From positions 1,054,001-1,118,000 of the forward strand of contig CAVUWY010000002.1 of NCBI GenBank assembly GCA_963745405.1: 64,000 bases of DNA, written 5' to 3'. Both the position numbers and the translations under genes were made by a program. Source of the DNA: C-114 sp963745405. GTDB lineage: Bacteria; Chloroflexota; Limnocylindria; Limnocylindrales; CSP1-4. The notes below the pieces were generated by a model. That model did not search any database. It was not told where the DNA came from and saw nothing but the letters and a program-made list of their open reading frames with translations. Shown here in pieces: positions 1-8,335 of this stretch. Each line of letters begins with the position of its first letter. Positions within the stretch are counted from its first letter, which is position 1.

Positions 1-1485
1 CAGGTTCCCGAACCCAAGACCCTCGATCTGGCGGATCGCCTTCGCCGCGGCGGGCAGCAGGTCGACTCCGTCGGCGCCGTAGATCCGGGTCGCGATGGTC
101 TCGATCTTGGCCGCCACCGGCATGTCATCCGGGTAGAGGTAGTCGAACCGCGGCGCGCCTTCCTCGGCGGCTGCCCAGACCGCCGCGGCGAGGGCCTCGG
201 CGCCGGCCCCGCCATCGGCGAAATGGGTCGCGAGGACCGCGTTCCGTGCTCCGGCGGCGAGGGCCACCTCGCGGATGGCGGCATGCTCGGCCGGCGTGTC
301 GGTCGGGAAGGCGTTGATGGCGACGACCGCCGGGACCCCGAAGGCGGCGACGTTCTCGATCTGTTTGGCCAGGTTCGCCGCGCCGGCCCGGACCGCCTCG
401 ACGTTCTCCGCCGAGAGGGCGGCGTCGAGCGGCTTGCCGGCGACGATCTTGCCGACACCACCGTGCATCTTGAGGGCCCGGACCGTCGCCACGATGCATG
501 CCGCGTCGGGCCGGATGCCCGAGGTCCGGCATTTGATGTCGAAGAACTTCTCGGCCCCCATGTCCGCCCCGAAGCCGGCCTCGGTGCAGACGATCTCGTT
601 GGTGGCGAGGGCCAGCCGGTCGGCGAGGATCGAGTTGTTGCCGTGGGCGATGTTACCGAACGGGCCGCAGTGGACGAAGGCGGCGCCGCCCTCGAGCGTC
701 TGAAGCAGGTTGGGCTTCAGGGCGTCGCGGAGGAGGACCGTCATCGCCCCGGCGACCTTGAGGTCCTCGGCCGTCACCGGCGAGCCGTCCATGGTCGTGG
801 CGAGGACCATCCGGCCGAGCCGGGCGCGCAGGTCGTGGAGGTCCGAGGCGAGGGCGAGGACGGCCATGACCTCGGATGCGACGGTGATCTGCCACTCCGT
901 CTCGCGCGGCGGACCGTTCTCGCGTCCGCCGAGCCCGACGATCGCCCGCCGGATCGCCCGGTCGCTGATGTCGACGACGCGCGGCCACACGACGGAGGCC
1001 TGGTCGATCCCCAGCGGGTTCTTGTGGTGAAGGCTGTTATCGAGGAAGGCGGCGGCAAGGTTGTGGGCGGCGCCGATGGCGTGGTTGTCGCCGGTCAGGT
1101 GGAGGTTGAAGTCCTCCATCGGGATGACCTGGCTGTAGCCGCCACCCGCGGCCCCTCCCTTGATCCCGAACACCGGCCCGAGGCTCGGCTGGCGGATGGC
1201 GACGGCCGCTCGGTGCCCGATCCGGTTCAACCCCTGGGTGAGACCGATGGTCGTCGTCGTCTTGCCCTCGCCGAGCGGGGTCGGGCTTATCGCCGTGACG
1301 ACGACGTACTTGCCGCGCGGGTTCGCCGCTTCGAGGCGGCGGATCGCCTCGATCGTGACCTTGGCCTTGGACGGCCCATAGAGTTCCAGCTCGTCGTCGC
1401 GGATCCCGAGCTCGGCGGCGACGTCGACGATCGGCCGAGGGGAGACCGCCCGGGCGATCTGGAGGTCGGACGGGAACCCGCTCAT
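1..1485 (-). CDS. fhs: Formate--tetrahydrofolate ligase (partial, C-terminus beyond window)
   Basis: ATP-dependent joining of formate to tetrahydrofolate, giving 10-formyl-THF in the cytoplasm. Reading on the minus strand from ATG 1485 gives 495 codons without a stop before the window edge; the family is about 555 residues, so roughly 60 C-terminal residues are missing. The P-loop TPLGEGKTTT lies at residues 69-78, followed by family blocks such as GPVFGIKGGAAGGG and FGNIAHGNNS. The ATG overlaps the folD stop codon by 4 bases (ATGA), so translation is probably coupled. It is the last visible gene of an fchA-folD-fhs operon. Identification is secure. Confidence 0.96.
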   Translation of the reverse strand, partial: MSGFPSDLQIARAVSPRPIVDVAAELGIRDDELELYGPSKAKVTIEAIRRLEAANPRGKYVVVTAISPTPLGEGKTTTTIGLTQGLNRIGHRAAVAIRQPSLGPVFGIKGGAAGGGYSQVIPMEDFNLHLTGDNHAIGAAHNLAAAFLDNSLHHKNPLGIDQASVVWPRVVDISDRAIRRAIVGLGGRENGPPRETEWQITVASEVMAVLALASDLHDLRARLGRMVLATTMDGSPVTAEDLKVAGAMTVLLRDALKPNLLQTLEGGAAFVHCGPFGNIAHGNNSILADRLALATNEIVCTEAGFGADMGAEKFFDIKCRTSGIRPDAACIVATVRALKMHGGVGKIVAGKPLDAALSAENVEAVRAGAANLAKQIENVAAFGVPAVVAINAFPTDTPAEHAAIREVALAAGARNAVLATHFADGGAGAEALAAAVWAAAEEGAPRFDYLYPDDMPVAAKIETIATRIYGADGVDLLPAAAKAIRQIEGLGFGNL

Positions 1486-2456
1486 GAGAAGCTCCCGACC
1501 GGCCGGGCCGCCGCGACGACCCGGACGGCCGGCCGCGGGCCGTCTGCCGGGGTCGCCTTCGGCCGAGCGCTCCGGCGCGGTCGCGGGCGGGGACGCTCGG
1601 CGCGCGCCTGGGCTTCCGCGGCCTGCACGAGGTGGGTCATGAGAAGGGCGTTGGTCACCGGCCCGACGCCGCCGGGCACCGGGGAGAGGGCCGATGCGAC
1701 CGCGCCGACCGAGACCGGATCGACATCGCCGACGATCCGGCCACCCACGACGTTGATCCCGACATCGACCACGACCGCACCCCGTTTGATCATCTGGCCG
1801 GTGATGAGGCCCGGCTTCCCCACGGCGACGACGACGATGTCCGCCGTCTTGAGCTGGGCCGCCAGGTTCGGCGTCCGCGAATGGCAGAGCGTGACGGTGG
1901 CGTTCTCGCGGAGCAGGAGGAGCGCCGCCGGCTTTCCGACGACGTTCGAGCGCCCGACGACGACGGCCCGCTTGCCGGCGATCGCGATCCCCGATCGCTT
2001 CAGGATCTCGACCGACGCCTGGGCGGTCGTCGGCAGGAACCCGTCGTGGCCGAGGGTCAGGCGTCCGGCGTTGAGCGGATGGATGCCGTCGATGTCCTTG
2101 GCCGGATCGAGCGTGTCGGTGACCGCCGAGAGCGGGATCCGCTTCGGCAGTGGCATCTGGACGATGATCCCCGCCACGAGCGGATCCTCGTTGAGCTGGG
2201 TGATCGTCGCCCGGAGACGGGCCGTCGAGGCGGCCCCGGGCACCTCGACGAGACGGCCGGCGATGCCGACGCTCCGGCACGTCCGCAGGATCTGCTGCAG
2301 GTAGACCGCAGACGGCGCGTCCCGACCGACGAGCACGACGGCCAGCGTCGGAGCGAAACCGTGACGCCGGCGGAACGACGCCACGTCGGCCTTCACCCGG
2401 GCCTTGATCTCGGCGGCGATCGGGGCACCGAGCAGGGAAGAAGCTTGCGGGCTCAC
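1482..2456 (-). CDS. folD: FolD-type methylene-THF dehydrogenase lacking the cyclohydrolase lysine
   Basis: The 324-residue product is a clear FolD: LAVVLVG near the N-terminus, IIVQMPLP, KDIDGIHP with the catalytic-region Asp, GRSNVVGKP in the NADP-binding domain, and PVPGGVGP. Start chosen at GTG 2456 because it overlaps the upstream stop (GTGA); longer in-frame starts add unrelated Arg-rich sequence. Aligned without gaps to E. coli FolD (SQIYVASK), the motif reads SAVYLQQI, so the catalytic Lys (K54 in E. coli, K56 in human) is Ile. In studied enzymes that Lys is required for cyclohydrolase activity, so this protein may act only as the NADP-dependent dehydrogenase. A basic, Pro/Arg-rich tail of about 35 residues is extra. 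Confidence 0.95.
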   Translation of the reverse strand: MSPQASSLLGAPIAAEIKARVKADVASFRRRHGFAPTLAVVLVGRDAPSAVYLQQILRTCRSVGIAGRLVEVPGAASTARLRATITQLNEDPLVAGIIVQMPLPKRIPLSAVTDTLDPAKDIDGIHPLNAGRLTLGHDGFLPTTAQASVEILKRSGIAIAGKRAVVVGRSNVVGKPAALLLLRENATVTLCHSRTPNLAAQLKTADIVVVAVGKPGLITGQMIKRGAVVVDVGINVVGGRIVGDVDPVSVGAVASALSPVPGGVGPVTNALLMTHLVQAAEAQARAERPRPRPRRSARPKATPADGPRPAVRVVAAARPVGSFS

Positions 2457-3133
2457 CCGGCCATGCCCTCGTCGACCGGTGGGCGAGCGGCACCCGAGGC
2501 GACGACCGCGCGCGTCTCGGCAGCGAGGATCGCCACCTCGGCCAGGAGCCCGTCGACCCGCGCCGACAGGGTGGCCGCCAGCGCCTCGTCGCCGATGGAT
2601 GGCAGGTTGATCTCGACGTTGGCCGCGGCGCCGCGAGCAGCCGCCTCTCCGAGCAATGCAGCCACGGCGAGGTCGCTCGAGGCGTTCGGGTTGCTCCGTC
2701 CGGCCAGCGACTCCGCCGTTGCGACGAGGTCTCGACACGCCTCGACGACCTCGAGCGGCACGGTCGATGCAGCGCGGGCCGCCGTGTGGAGCGACTCCGA
2801 TCGTGTCGCTCGCTCCGCGTCGGTCTCACGGGGCAGCTTCATGGCGGCCGCATAGCCGCCGTATGCCGTGGCATCTTCGTCGGCGAGCCTGAGCAGCCGG
2901 TCCCCGAGTTCGTGGCCCGTCTGTCGCGCGGCTGCGAGGAGGCTCGCGTGGGCGGCGTACTTCGGCCGGTCGATCGAGAGGGACGCGACCATCGCGACGA
3001 GCTCCGCTCCGAGCGCCGCTGCGACCGCCGAGGCGCTGCCCCCGCCCGGCACGGGATCGGCCGAGCCGAGGCGTGCAGCAAAGCCGCCGACAGTCAGGTC
3101 GCGAAACGGGACGGCGGCGTCCTCCGGTGCCAC
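2453..3133 (-). CDS. Cyclodeaminase/cyclohydrolase family protein (FchA/FTCD_C-like)
   Basis: This 226-residue protein matches the standalone FTCD C-terminal domain family, which includes FchA methenyl-THF cyclohydrolases and formimino-THF cyclodeaminases. The diagnostic stretch DPVPGGGSASAVAAALG followed by AELVAMVASL lies near residues 25-55; the rest is predicted all-helical with Ala-rich segments and a central NPNASSDLAVAALL. Start GTG 3133 was chosen because the conserved domain begins just after it and a TACAAT hexamer lies 7 nt upstream. Its stop overlaps the folD start. Beside a FolD lacking its cyclohydrolase lysine and beside Fhs, methenyl-THF cyclohydrolase is the most economical role; cyclodeaminase remains possible. 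Confidence 0.85.
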   Translation of the reverse strand: MAPEDAAVPFRDLTVGGFAARLGSADPVPGGGSASAVAAALGAELVAMVASLSIDRPKYAAHASLLAAARQTGHELGDRLLRLADEDATAYGGYAAAMKLPRETDAERATRSESLHTAARAASTVPLEVVEACRDLVATAESLAGRSNPNASSDLAVAALLGEAAARGAAANVEINLPSIGDEALAATLSARVDGLLAEVAILAAETRAVVASGAARPPVDEGMAG

Positions 3134-3140
3134 GCCGCCG

Positions 3141-3146
3141 ATTGTA
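3141..3146 (-). promoter_or_regulatory. -10 element (TACAAT) giving a likely leaderless fchA-folD-fhs transcript
   Basis: TACAAT on the minus strand ends 7 nt before GTG 3133, so transcription should begin at or next to the start codon. No convincing -35 hexamer is visible. The same spacing recurs at a dozen other genes here. Confidence 0.5.
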
Positions 3147-3320
3147 GGTCGGCCGGTCGGGGGTGGGCGCGGTACCGGCGCGCCCATGTCCCAGACCGGC
3201 CGTAGCCCGGCCGGATGGGAGGGCACCCCGGCAGGGCTGCTCGACGGGTGTCGGTCGTCGAGCGTCTGTGGTTGCGGACGGTCCGCCCGCCGTCCGCGTC
3301 AGCGAGCCATCGAGCGACGT

Positions 3321-3590
3321 TCAGGCCGCCGGGCTCGCCTCGTCCAGGCCGTCGATCGTCCAGCGTCGCGTCCGATGTCCGAACACGAGGGCCAGGCGAG
3401 CGCGCGGCGTCTCGACCTCGAAGATCGTCCGCGGTCCGATCTCCATGCTGTAGGCCGCGGTCTCGTCACGGACGGCCGCCAACCTGGTGACGGGAAGCCG
3501 CTCGGCTCCCCAGGCGATCTCGCGCGGTCGCCCGTCGAACCAATCCGTCCGAACGCGGACGGGCACCGGTTCCACTCTGATCATCGCCAT
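3321..3590 (-). CDS. Small DUF6504-like protein under SOS control
   Basis: The 89-residue product has a basic N-terminus, then DGRPREIAWGAERLPV and a C-terminal strand-rich part ending RTRRWTIDGLDEA. This layout resembles DUF6504, small proteins often found beside ImuB or Pol IV-type polymerases in actinobacteria; I recognise the pattern rather than a defined catalytic motif, so the family call is tentative. ATG 3590 follows a good ribosome site (GGAAAGGAG, 7 nt away). The promoter upstream contains two perfect LexA boxes, and the dinB gene ends 328 bp away in the same orientation. A role in damage tolerance with translesion polymerase is an inference from context. Confidence 0.7.
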   Translation of the reverse strand: MAMIRVEPVPVRVRTDWFDGRPREIAWGAERLPVTRLAAVRDETAAYSMEIGPRTIFEVETPRARLALVFGHRTRRWTIDGLDEASPAA

Positions 3591-3658
3591 CGCTGGGCTC
3601 CTTTCCGGGGGCTATGTCGATCCCGCCGGACGGCCTGGGCACTTCGGGCTCGTCTGCA

Positions 3659-3711
3659 GAACGTCTGTTCTATCTGGCGTCGACTCTAGGCGAACGCCTG
3701 TTCTATGTCAA
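3659..3711 (-). promoter_or_regulatory. SOS promoter with two LexA boxes
   Basis: Two perfect GAAC-N4-GTTC palindromes occur at 3659-3670 (N4 GTCT) and 3692-3703 (N4 GCCT), 33 bp apart. On the minus strand TTGACA (3706-3711) and TAGAGT (3683-3688) are separated by exactly 17 nt, and the second box lies wholly inside that spacer. The first box falls just downstream of the expected transcript start. The same box type overlaps the lexA promoter in this window, so LexA repression of the DUF6504-like gene is strongly supported. The rest of 3712-3918 holds only short inverted repeats. Confidence 0.85.
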
Positions 3712-3869
3712 GCGGTTCTGCGGCATCGTCCGCGGGGTCCGTGCCACCTGTCTGGCACTCTCACCACAGGTTCCGAACCCGTGCGGTTCCCGACGTGCCT
3801 CAGACCGCTGATGCATCGCGAGGGCATCAGATCGGAAGGCCTGTCCCGACCGTCTTGATCAGCGCTTGC

Positions 3870-3893
3870 CGCGATGCATCCACGTGCATCGCG
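3870..3893 (-). terminator. Perfect 9-bp hairpin downstream of dinB
   Basis: CGCGATGCA and TGCATCGCG flank a 6-nt loop 26 bp beyond the dinB stop. No T-run follows on the minus strand, so it may end transcription inefficiently or only stabilise the 3' end. The 12 bases TGCATCGCGAGG recur at 3812-3823. Confidence 0.35.
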
Positions 3894-3918
3894 AGGAGAA
3901 CGAGCCATCGACGGGCGA

Positions 3919-5259
3919 TCAGTCCCGGACCTCGTGGCCCTCGCCTTCGTCGGGTCCTGACGCCGCTCGGGCCGACGCACCCGAGACCCCCGGCTCCGAC
4001 CCGGCCCGAGCCCCATCACCAGCCCGGTCCCCAGCCGCAGCCGCAGTCCCCGAGCGGTGCTCCGGGGCGGTCATCGGGTCTCGCTCGAAGGGGGCCGGCA
4101 GGCCGCTCCCGAGAAGCCGGGCCCGGGTCAGCGTCCGCACGCCGTAGCGTTTCCTGATCGCATCCTCGGCCTCGACCAGGCGATGGCGACGGGCCTCGTC
4201 CGTACCGAAGAGCGAGAGCTGATCCCGCACGCCGAGGTTCGACGCGGTCACGCCGAGGAGCCGCACCCGCAGCCCTCGGACCTCCGGCCTGGCGAGCTCG
4301 ATGGCGGTCCTCCAGATCGGCTCGGTCAGGTCGGTCGGCTCGGGCAAGGTCCGGCGTCGGGTCACCGTCCGGAACGACGAGTCGCGGATCTTCACCGTCA
4401 CCGTCGCGGCACGGACGCCGGATGCCCGCAGGCGGCCCGAGACGCCCTCGGCCATCGCGAGCAGCGTCCGCTCGATCACCTCCGGGTCGCTCGTGTCGAT
4501 GTCGAAGGTGTGCTCGTGGCCGATCGACTTCGCCGCCGCGCGGTCGGAGACAGGATCGGGGTCGACGCCTCGTGCCCGCGCGGCCAACGCAGCCCCGTTG
4601 CGCCCGAACCGGCGCTCGACGTGGGTCGGATCGAGGGCGGCCAGGTCGCCGATCGTCGTCACCCCGAGCTCGCGGAGCGCGGCCGCAGTCTGCCCGCCGA
4701 CGCCCCACAGCCGGCCGATCGGCAAGGGTGCGAGGAAGGACGCCTCCTCGCCCGGTGGCACGACGACGAGCGCATCGGGCTTGCGGAGGTCCGAGGCGAC
4801 CTTGGCCACGAGCTTCGTCGTGGCGACGCCGACCGACGCGGTGAGTCCAACCTCGTCCTCGATCGCCCGACGGATCGCCCGACCGATCGCCTCGCCGTCC
4901 CCGAACAGCGCCTGCGAGGCGGTCACGTCGAGGAACGCCTCGTCGATCGAGATGGGCTCGACGAGCGGGGTGAAGCGGCGGAGGATCGTCATCACCTCGA
5001 CGCTCACGTCCTGGTACTTGGCCCCGTCGACCGGCAGGAACACGGCCTGCGGACAGAGCGCCGCCGCCGTCCGGAGGGGCATCGCCGAGTGGACCCCGAA
5101 TGCCCGCGCTTCGTAGCTCGCGGCAGAGACGACTCCCCGATCCGTGGGTCCGCCGCCGCCGACGACCACCGGCCGGCCGCGCAGCTCCGGCCGGTCGCGC
5201 TGCTCGACCGAGGCGAAGAACGCATCGAGATCGACGTGGAGGATGGTCCGCTCGGCCAT
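3919..5259 (-). CDS. dinB: DNA polymerase IV (Y-family translesion polymerase)
   Basis: This 446-residue protein has the Y-family N-terminus HVDLDAFFASVEQ (metal-binding Asp10), the catalytic SIDEAF at 104-109, a helix-hairpin-helix region (GVTTIGDLAAL), a little-finger domain and a beta-clamp motif QLSLF about 100 residues from the end. It would copy past damaged bases when loaded by the sliding clamp. ATG 5259 was chosen because homology starts at AERTILHVDLD and GAGGA precedes it. A low-complexity Ala/Gly/Ser-rich tail of about 70 residues follows the clamp motif. The gene starts 7 bp after a membrane mannosyltransferase, so it is probably co-transcribed with it. Confidence 0.96.
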   Translation of the reverse strand: MAERTILHVDLDAFFASVEQRDRPELRGRPVVVGGGGPTDRGVVSAASYEARAFGVHSAMPLRTAAALCPQAVFLPVDGAKYQDVSVEVMTILRRFTPLVEPISIDEAFLDVTASQALFGDGEAIGRAIRRAIEDEVGLTASVGVATTKLVAKVASDLRKPDALVVVPPGEEASFLAPLPIGRLWGVGGQTAAALRELGVTTIGDLAALDPTHVERRFGRNGAALAARARGVDPDPVSDRAAAKSIGHEHTFDIDTSDPEVIERTLLAMAEGVSGRLRASGVRAATVTVKIRDSSFRTVTRRRTLPEPTDLTEPIWRTAIELARPEVRGLRVRLLGVTASNLGVRDQLSLFGTDEARRHRLVEAEDAIRKRYGVRTLTRARLLGSGLPAPFERDPMTAPEHRSGTAAAAGDRAGDGARAGSEPGVSGASARAASGPDEGEGHEVRD

Positions 5260-5266
5260 GCCGTCC

Positions 5267-6499
5267 TCAGGCCACCCAGTCGCCGTGGAGGAACGACGAG
5301 AGGAGGAGGGCAAGGAACATCGTCGATCCGATGACCCAGGCGAGCTGGAGCCGGGGGCTGCGGACCTCCGCGAGGACGACGAAGGCCGGGAAGACGACCG
5401 CGACGAGGCGGGCCGTCGAGGTGAGCGGGGTGGGCTGGATCCGGGTCGCGATGAGGGCGAGCTGGGCCGCTGCGAGGAGCGTGTACGACAGCGGCAGTCG
5501 CCGGATGCCGACCACGAGCAGGACGAGGAAGAGGGCCAGCGTCACCAGGTTCAGCGCCTCGAGTGGATCGTGGTGGTCGATAGTCCACTGCCAGGCGGCC
5601 GCGAAGACGTCCCATGGCGGGTGGAAGTTCTTGCCGCCCCAGGCGTCCTGCGTGTCGAGCGGCGTCTGGCCGGTGACGAGCCCGGAGAAGACGAGGAAGC
5701 CGACGAAGCCGACGAAGGGCGCGAGGACCGCCAGCCCCGGCACGATCATGGGCCGGAACGAGGCCACAAGACCGGCCGACGCGGTCGGCCGAGCCTCCCG
5801 CCACGCACAGAACGCCTCCCAGCCGAGGGGCAGGACGAGGAAGAGGCCCTGGATCCGGGTCAGCGAGGCAAGGACGGCCGCCACGACGGCCAACCACCAC
5901 AGCCGCTCCCTCGCGGCCAGCACCGCCCAGACGGTCGTGGCCAGGAAGACCGACTCGGTGAACGGAACGAAGAAGAAGAACGCCGCCGGCCAGATCGAGA
6001 TCGCGACGACCGTCCGGCGTGCGGTCTCCCGGTCGAAGTCGCGCGCGACGAGGCGTTCGAGTCCGATCATCGCGGCGATGTAGCCGATCCCGGCGACGAT
6101 GAGCCCGCCCAGAGCGATCGATATGCCGGGCAACCGCCCGACGATCCCCATGAGGGCCGGGAAGAGCGGCCAGAAGTTGGCGCTGTCGATGCCCGGCTCG
6201 TAGCCGAACGTCGCGACCTTGCTGTACCAGCAGGCGTCCCAGCGCTGGAAGACCCCGACGAGGGGGAACGCCGCGCCCTGGTCGGCGAGCGGCGGGATCG
6301 TCGTCCAGCCGTCGCGGGCAAGCTCGAAGTGACATGGTCCCGGGAGGGTCGCGGTCGCCCATAGGTAGGCGGCGACGAGCCCGAAGACGACCCGCAGGGT
6401 GACGAAGAGAAAGAGGGCGTCCACGACGCCGGGCGTCGCTATCGAGCGCCACGAGCGGGCGGGCGCGGGGGCGGGGACGGTCAATCGCATCTCCGGCAT
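5267..6499 (-). CDS. PIG-V-like membrane mannosyltransferase (GT-C fold)
   Basis: About 410 residues with roughly nine hydrophobic segments. The first extracytoplasmic loop carries FQRWDACWYSKVATFGYEP, the WD..WY..IA..GY signature of the PIG-V/mannosyltransferase family, followed by NFWPLFPALM. Such enzymes transfer a sugar from a polyprenyl-phosphate donor on the outer face of the membrane; the acceptor is unknown. ATG 6499 was chosen over an in-frame ATG at 6631 because the latter lies inside the divergent neighbour and adds a polar, unrelated N-terminus; ATG 6490 is an alternative. It is followed at 7 bp by dinB. A second gene of this family is at 36883-38058. Confidence 0.85.
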   Translation of the reverse strand: MPEMRLTVPAPAPARSWRSIATPGVVDALFLFVTLRVVFGLVAAYLWATATLPGPCHFELARDGWTTIPPLADQGAAFPLVGVFQRWDACWYSKVATFGYEPGIDSANFWPLFPALMGIVGRLPGISIALGGLIVAGIGYIAAMIGLERLVARDFDRETARRTVVAISIWPAAFFFFVPFTESVFLATTVWAVLAARERLWWLAVVAAVLASLTRIQGLFLVLPLGWEAFCAWREARPTASAGLVASFRPMIVPGLAVLAPFVGFVGFLVFSGLVTGQTPLDTQDAWGGKNFHPPWDVFAAAWQWTIDHHDPLEALNLVTLALFLVLLVVGIRRLPLSYTLLAAAQLALIATRIQPTPLTSTARLVAVVFPAFVVLAEVRSPRLQLAWVIGSTMFLALLLSSFLHGDWVA

Positions 6500-6532
6500 G
6501 ATCGACCCCGGCGGGGATCGGCCCTCCGCCGG

Positions 6533-6542
6533 AGTGTATCGT
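6533..6542. promoter_or_regulatory. Overlapping divergent -10 elements
   Basis: AGTGTATCGT contains TACACT on the minus strand (6533-6538, a leader of about 27 nt to ATG 6499) and TATCGT on the plus strand (6537-6542), 8 nt before ATG 6551. The two -10 boxes share two base pairs, so polymerase binding for the two genes should be mutually exclusive. Confidence 0.4.
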
Positions 6543-6550
6543 TCGCGTCC

Positions 6551-7813
6551 ATGGATCGGGCCGTCGCGGCAGCGGGCAGCGAAGTCGTCGAGGAGCCCTC
6601 CTCCTTCATCGGGCGGGCCGTCGAGCGCCACGCCGACGCCCTCCGCGCCGTCGCCATCGCCGTCGCGACCATCGGCGTGTACGTCTACACCTCGTCACGC
6701 GATCGGCAATCGCTCGATTACTTCGTCCGTCTCGCCTCGGCGTTCCTCGACGGTCGCATCTACCTGACCGACGCGCCGTCCTGGCTCAACGAGCTCATCC
6801 CCCACGCGCCCGGCGTGTACTACGTCGCCTATCCGCCCATGCCGGGCGTCCTGCTCGTGCCGTTCGTCCTCGTCTGGGGCCCGGACTTCCCGCAGCAGCT
6901 CGCCAGCTGCGTGTTCGGCGGCATCGGGGTCGGCCTCGCCTGGCTCGTCCTCGGCGAATTCGCCCTGACCTACCGGGTCCGACTGTTCCTGACCGCCGTG
7001 TTCGGCTTCGGGACCGTCCTCTGGTTCGTGTCGGAGGTCGGCTCGGGCTGGTACCTGTCCCACAGTGCGGCGGTCATGCTGATGATGGGGGCCGTCCTCC
7101 TGGCCCTCCGCCGGCAGGCCCCGTTCGCCGTCGGGCTGCTCCTCGGGGCGGCAGCCCTGTGCCGGCTTCCCGTCGCGCTGACGCTCCCCTTCTTCGCGGC
7201 GATGCTGCTCGACCTCGGCTGGCCGCCACGGATCCCGGCCGATCGCCGCGACGCCCTGAGCCGAGCCGTTCGACTCGGGGCTGGCATGGCCATCCCGATC
7301 GGCGCCTACGCGCTCTACAACATCGCCCGCTACGGGACGCCGATCGATCAGAGCTACGTCCTGATCCCGGGGGTCCTCGACGACCCCATCTACGCGAAGG
7401 ACGGCATCCTGTCGATCACCTATATCCCCCGTCATATCTTCGCGATCTTCCTGCGCAGCTGGAACTACGTCGACGACCCGCCGTTCTTCCAGCCGTCGTG
7501 GTGGGGGCTCTCACTCTTCCTCACCACGCCACTCTTCCTGTGGCTGGCGAGGGCCCGCCTTGGCGACCCGCGGGTGGCCTGGGCGGCGATCGCCACCGCG
7601 CTGGCCCTCGTCCCCATCGTCACCCACGGCAACGTCGGGATCAGCCAGTTCGGCTACCGCTTCAGCCTCGACGTCCAGCCGCTCCTGTTCGTCATCCTGG
7701 CGACCGTCTTCGAGCGGGGCATGTCGCGCCTGGCGGCGGCCGCCGGCGTCGTCTCGATCGCCGTCTGCGCCTACGCCATCTGGGCGATCAGCATCGGCTT
7801 CGTCTCGTATTGA
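6551..7813 (+). CDS. Multi-pass membrane glycosyltransferase-like protein (GT-C type)
   Basis: A 420-residue protein with a short cytoplasmic N-terminus and about ten membrane segments. The first loop contains DYFVRLASAFLDGRIYL and YYVAYPPMPGVLLVPF, a pattern shared with the protein at 39046-40254 (GRGDLFYLAAAFLRGQ, FAPFPAIALMPLVWL), so the two are paralogues. I recognise the general GT-C layout but no named family with a known substrate. ATG 6551 lies 8 nt after TATCGT, suggesting a leaderless mRNA. It is transcribed divergently from the mannosyltransferase-dinB pair. Confidence 0.75.
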   Translation: MDRAVAAAGSEVVEEPSSFIGRAVERHADALRAVAIAVATIGVYVYTSSRDRQSLDYFVRLASAFLDGRIYLTDAPSWLNELIPHAPGVYYVAYPPMPGVLLVPFVLVWGPDFPQQLASCVFGGIGVGLAWLVLGEFALTYRVRLFLTAVFGFGTVLWFVSEVGSGWYLSHSAAVMLMMGAVLLALRRQAPFAVGLLLGAAALCRLPVALTLPFFAAMLLDLGWPPRIPADRRDALSRAVRLGAGMAIPIGAYALYNIARYGTPIDQSYVLIPGVLDDPIYAKDGILSITYIPRHIFAIFLRSWNYVDDPPFFQPSWWGLSLFLTTPLFLWLARARLGDPRVAWAAIATALALVPIVTHGNVGISQFGYRFSLDVQPLLFVILATVFERGMSRLAAAAGVVSIAVCAYAIWAISIGFVSY

Positions 7814-7888
7814 GCTCCCGCCGAGTCAGCTCCCCGGGCGCCGGACGGCCGGGGTCGAGCGGGCCGGCCTGGGCGGGTCGGCCGGACC

Positions 7889-8335
7889 TCAGCCCTTGGG
7901 CTCGACGACGATGGTGACCTCGGGCGTCATGCCCGAGAAGACCTTGACGGCCACCTTGTAGGTGCCGAGGGCCTTGAGCGGCTCCTCGAGGTCGACCTTG
8001 TGGCGATCGATCTCGATCCCCCGCCGGGCGAGCGCGTCGGCGATGTCCTTGGCGGTGATGGAGCCGTACAGCTTGCCGCCATCGCCGACCTTGACGCCCA
8101 TCGTCAGCGTCGTACTGGCGATCCGGGTGGCGTAGATCTCGGCTTCCTCGCGCTCGCGCCGCCGCTTATCCTCGCGACTGGCGATGTCGTGCTGCCAGGC
8201 CCGATAGGCGCCGCCGGCGGCCGGGACCGCGAGCTTCTGGGGGATGAGGAAGTTCGTCGCGTAGCCGTCGGCGACGGTCTTGAGCTCACCGCTCTTGCCG
8301 AGCTTGGCGACGTCGCTGGTCAGGATCACCTTCAC
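7889..8335 (-). CDS. rplI: 50S ribosomal protein L9
   Basis: The 148-residue sequence starts VKVILTSDVAKLGKSGEL and continues VADGYATNFLIPQKLAVPA, the L9 signature, then a long charged connecting helix and a C-terminal domain (KLYGSITAKDIADAL). It binds 23S rRNA at the base of the L1 stalk. GTG 8335 overlaps the stop of the DUF1232 gene (GTGA). Length matches the usual 147-150 residues. The common partners rpsF, ssb and rpsR are not adjacent here. Confidence 0.97.
   Translation of the reverse strand: MKVILTSDVAKLGKSGELKTVADGYATNFLIPQKLAVPAAGGAYRAWQHDIASREDKRRREREEAEIYATRIASTTLTMGVKVGDGGKLYGSITAKDIADALARRGIEIDRHKVDLEEPLKALGTYKVAVKVFSGMTPEVTIVVEPKG

Noticed and set aside
223..2304. A 693-codon plus-strand open frame
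   Set aside because: It is antisense to fhs and folD, which have unmistakable motifs; its product is a Gly/Arg/Asp-rich sequence with no domain. Long shadow frames are expected at this GC content.
3781..3896. REP/BIME-like repeat family
   Set aside because: Only two copies of a 12-base block and one hairpin are present, too few to call a repeat family from this window.
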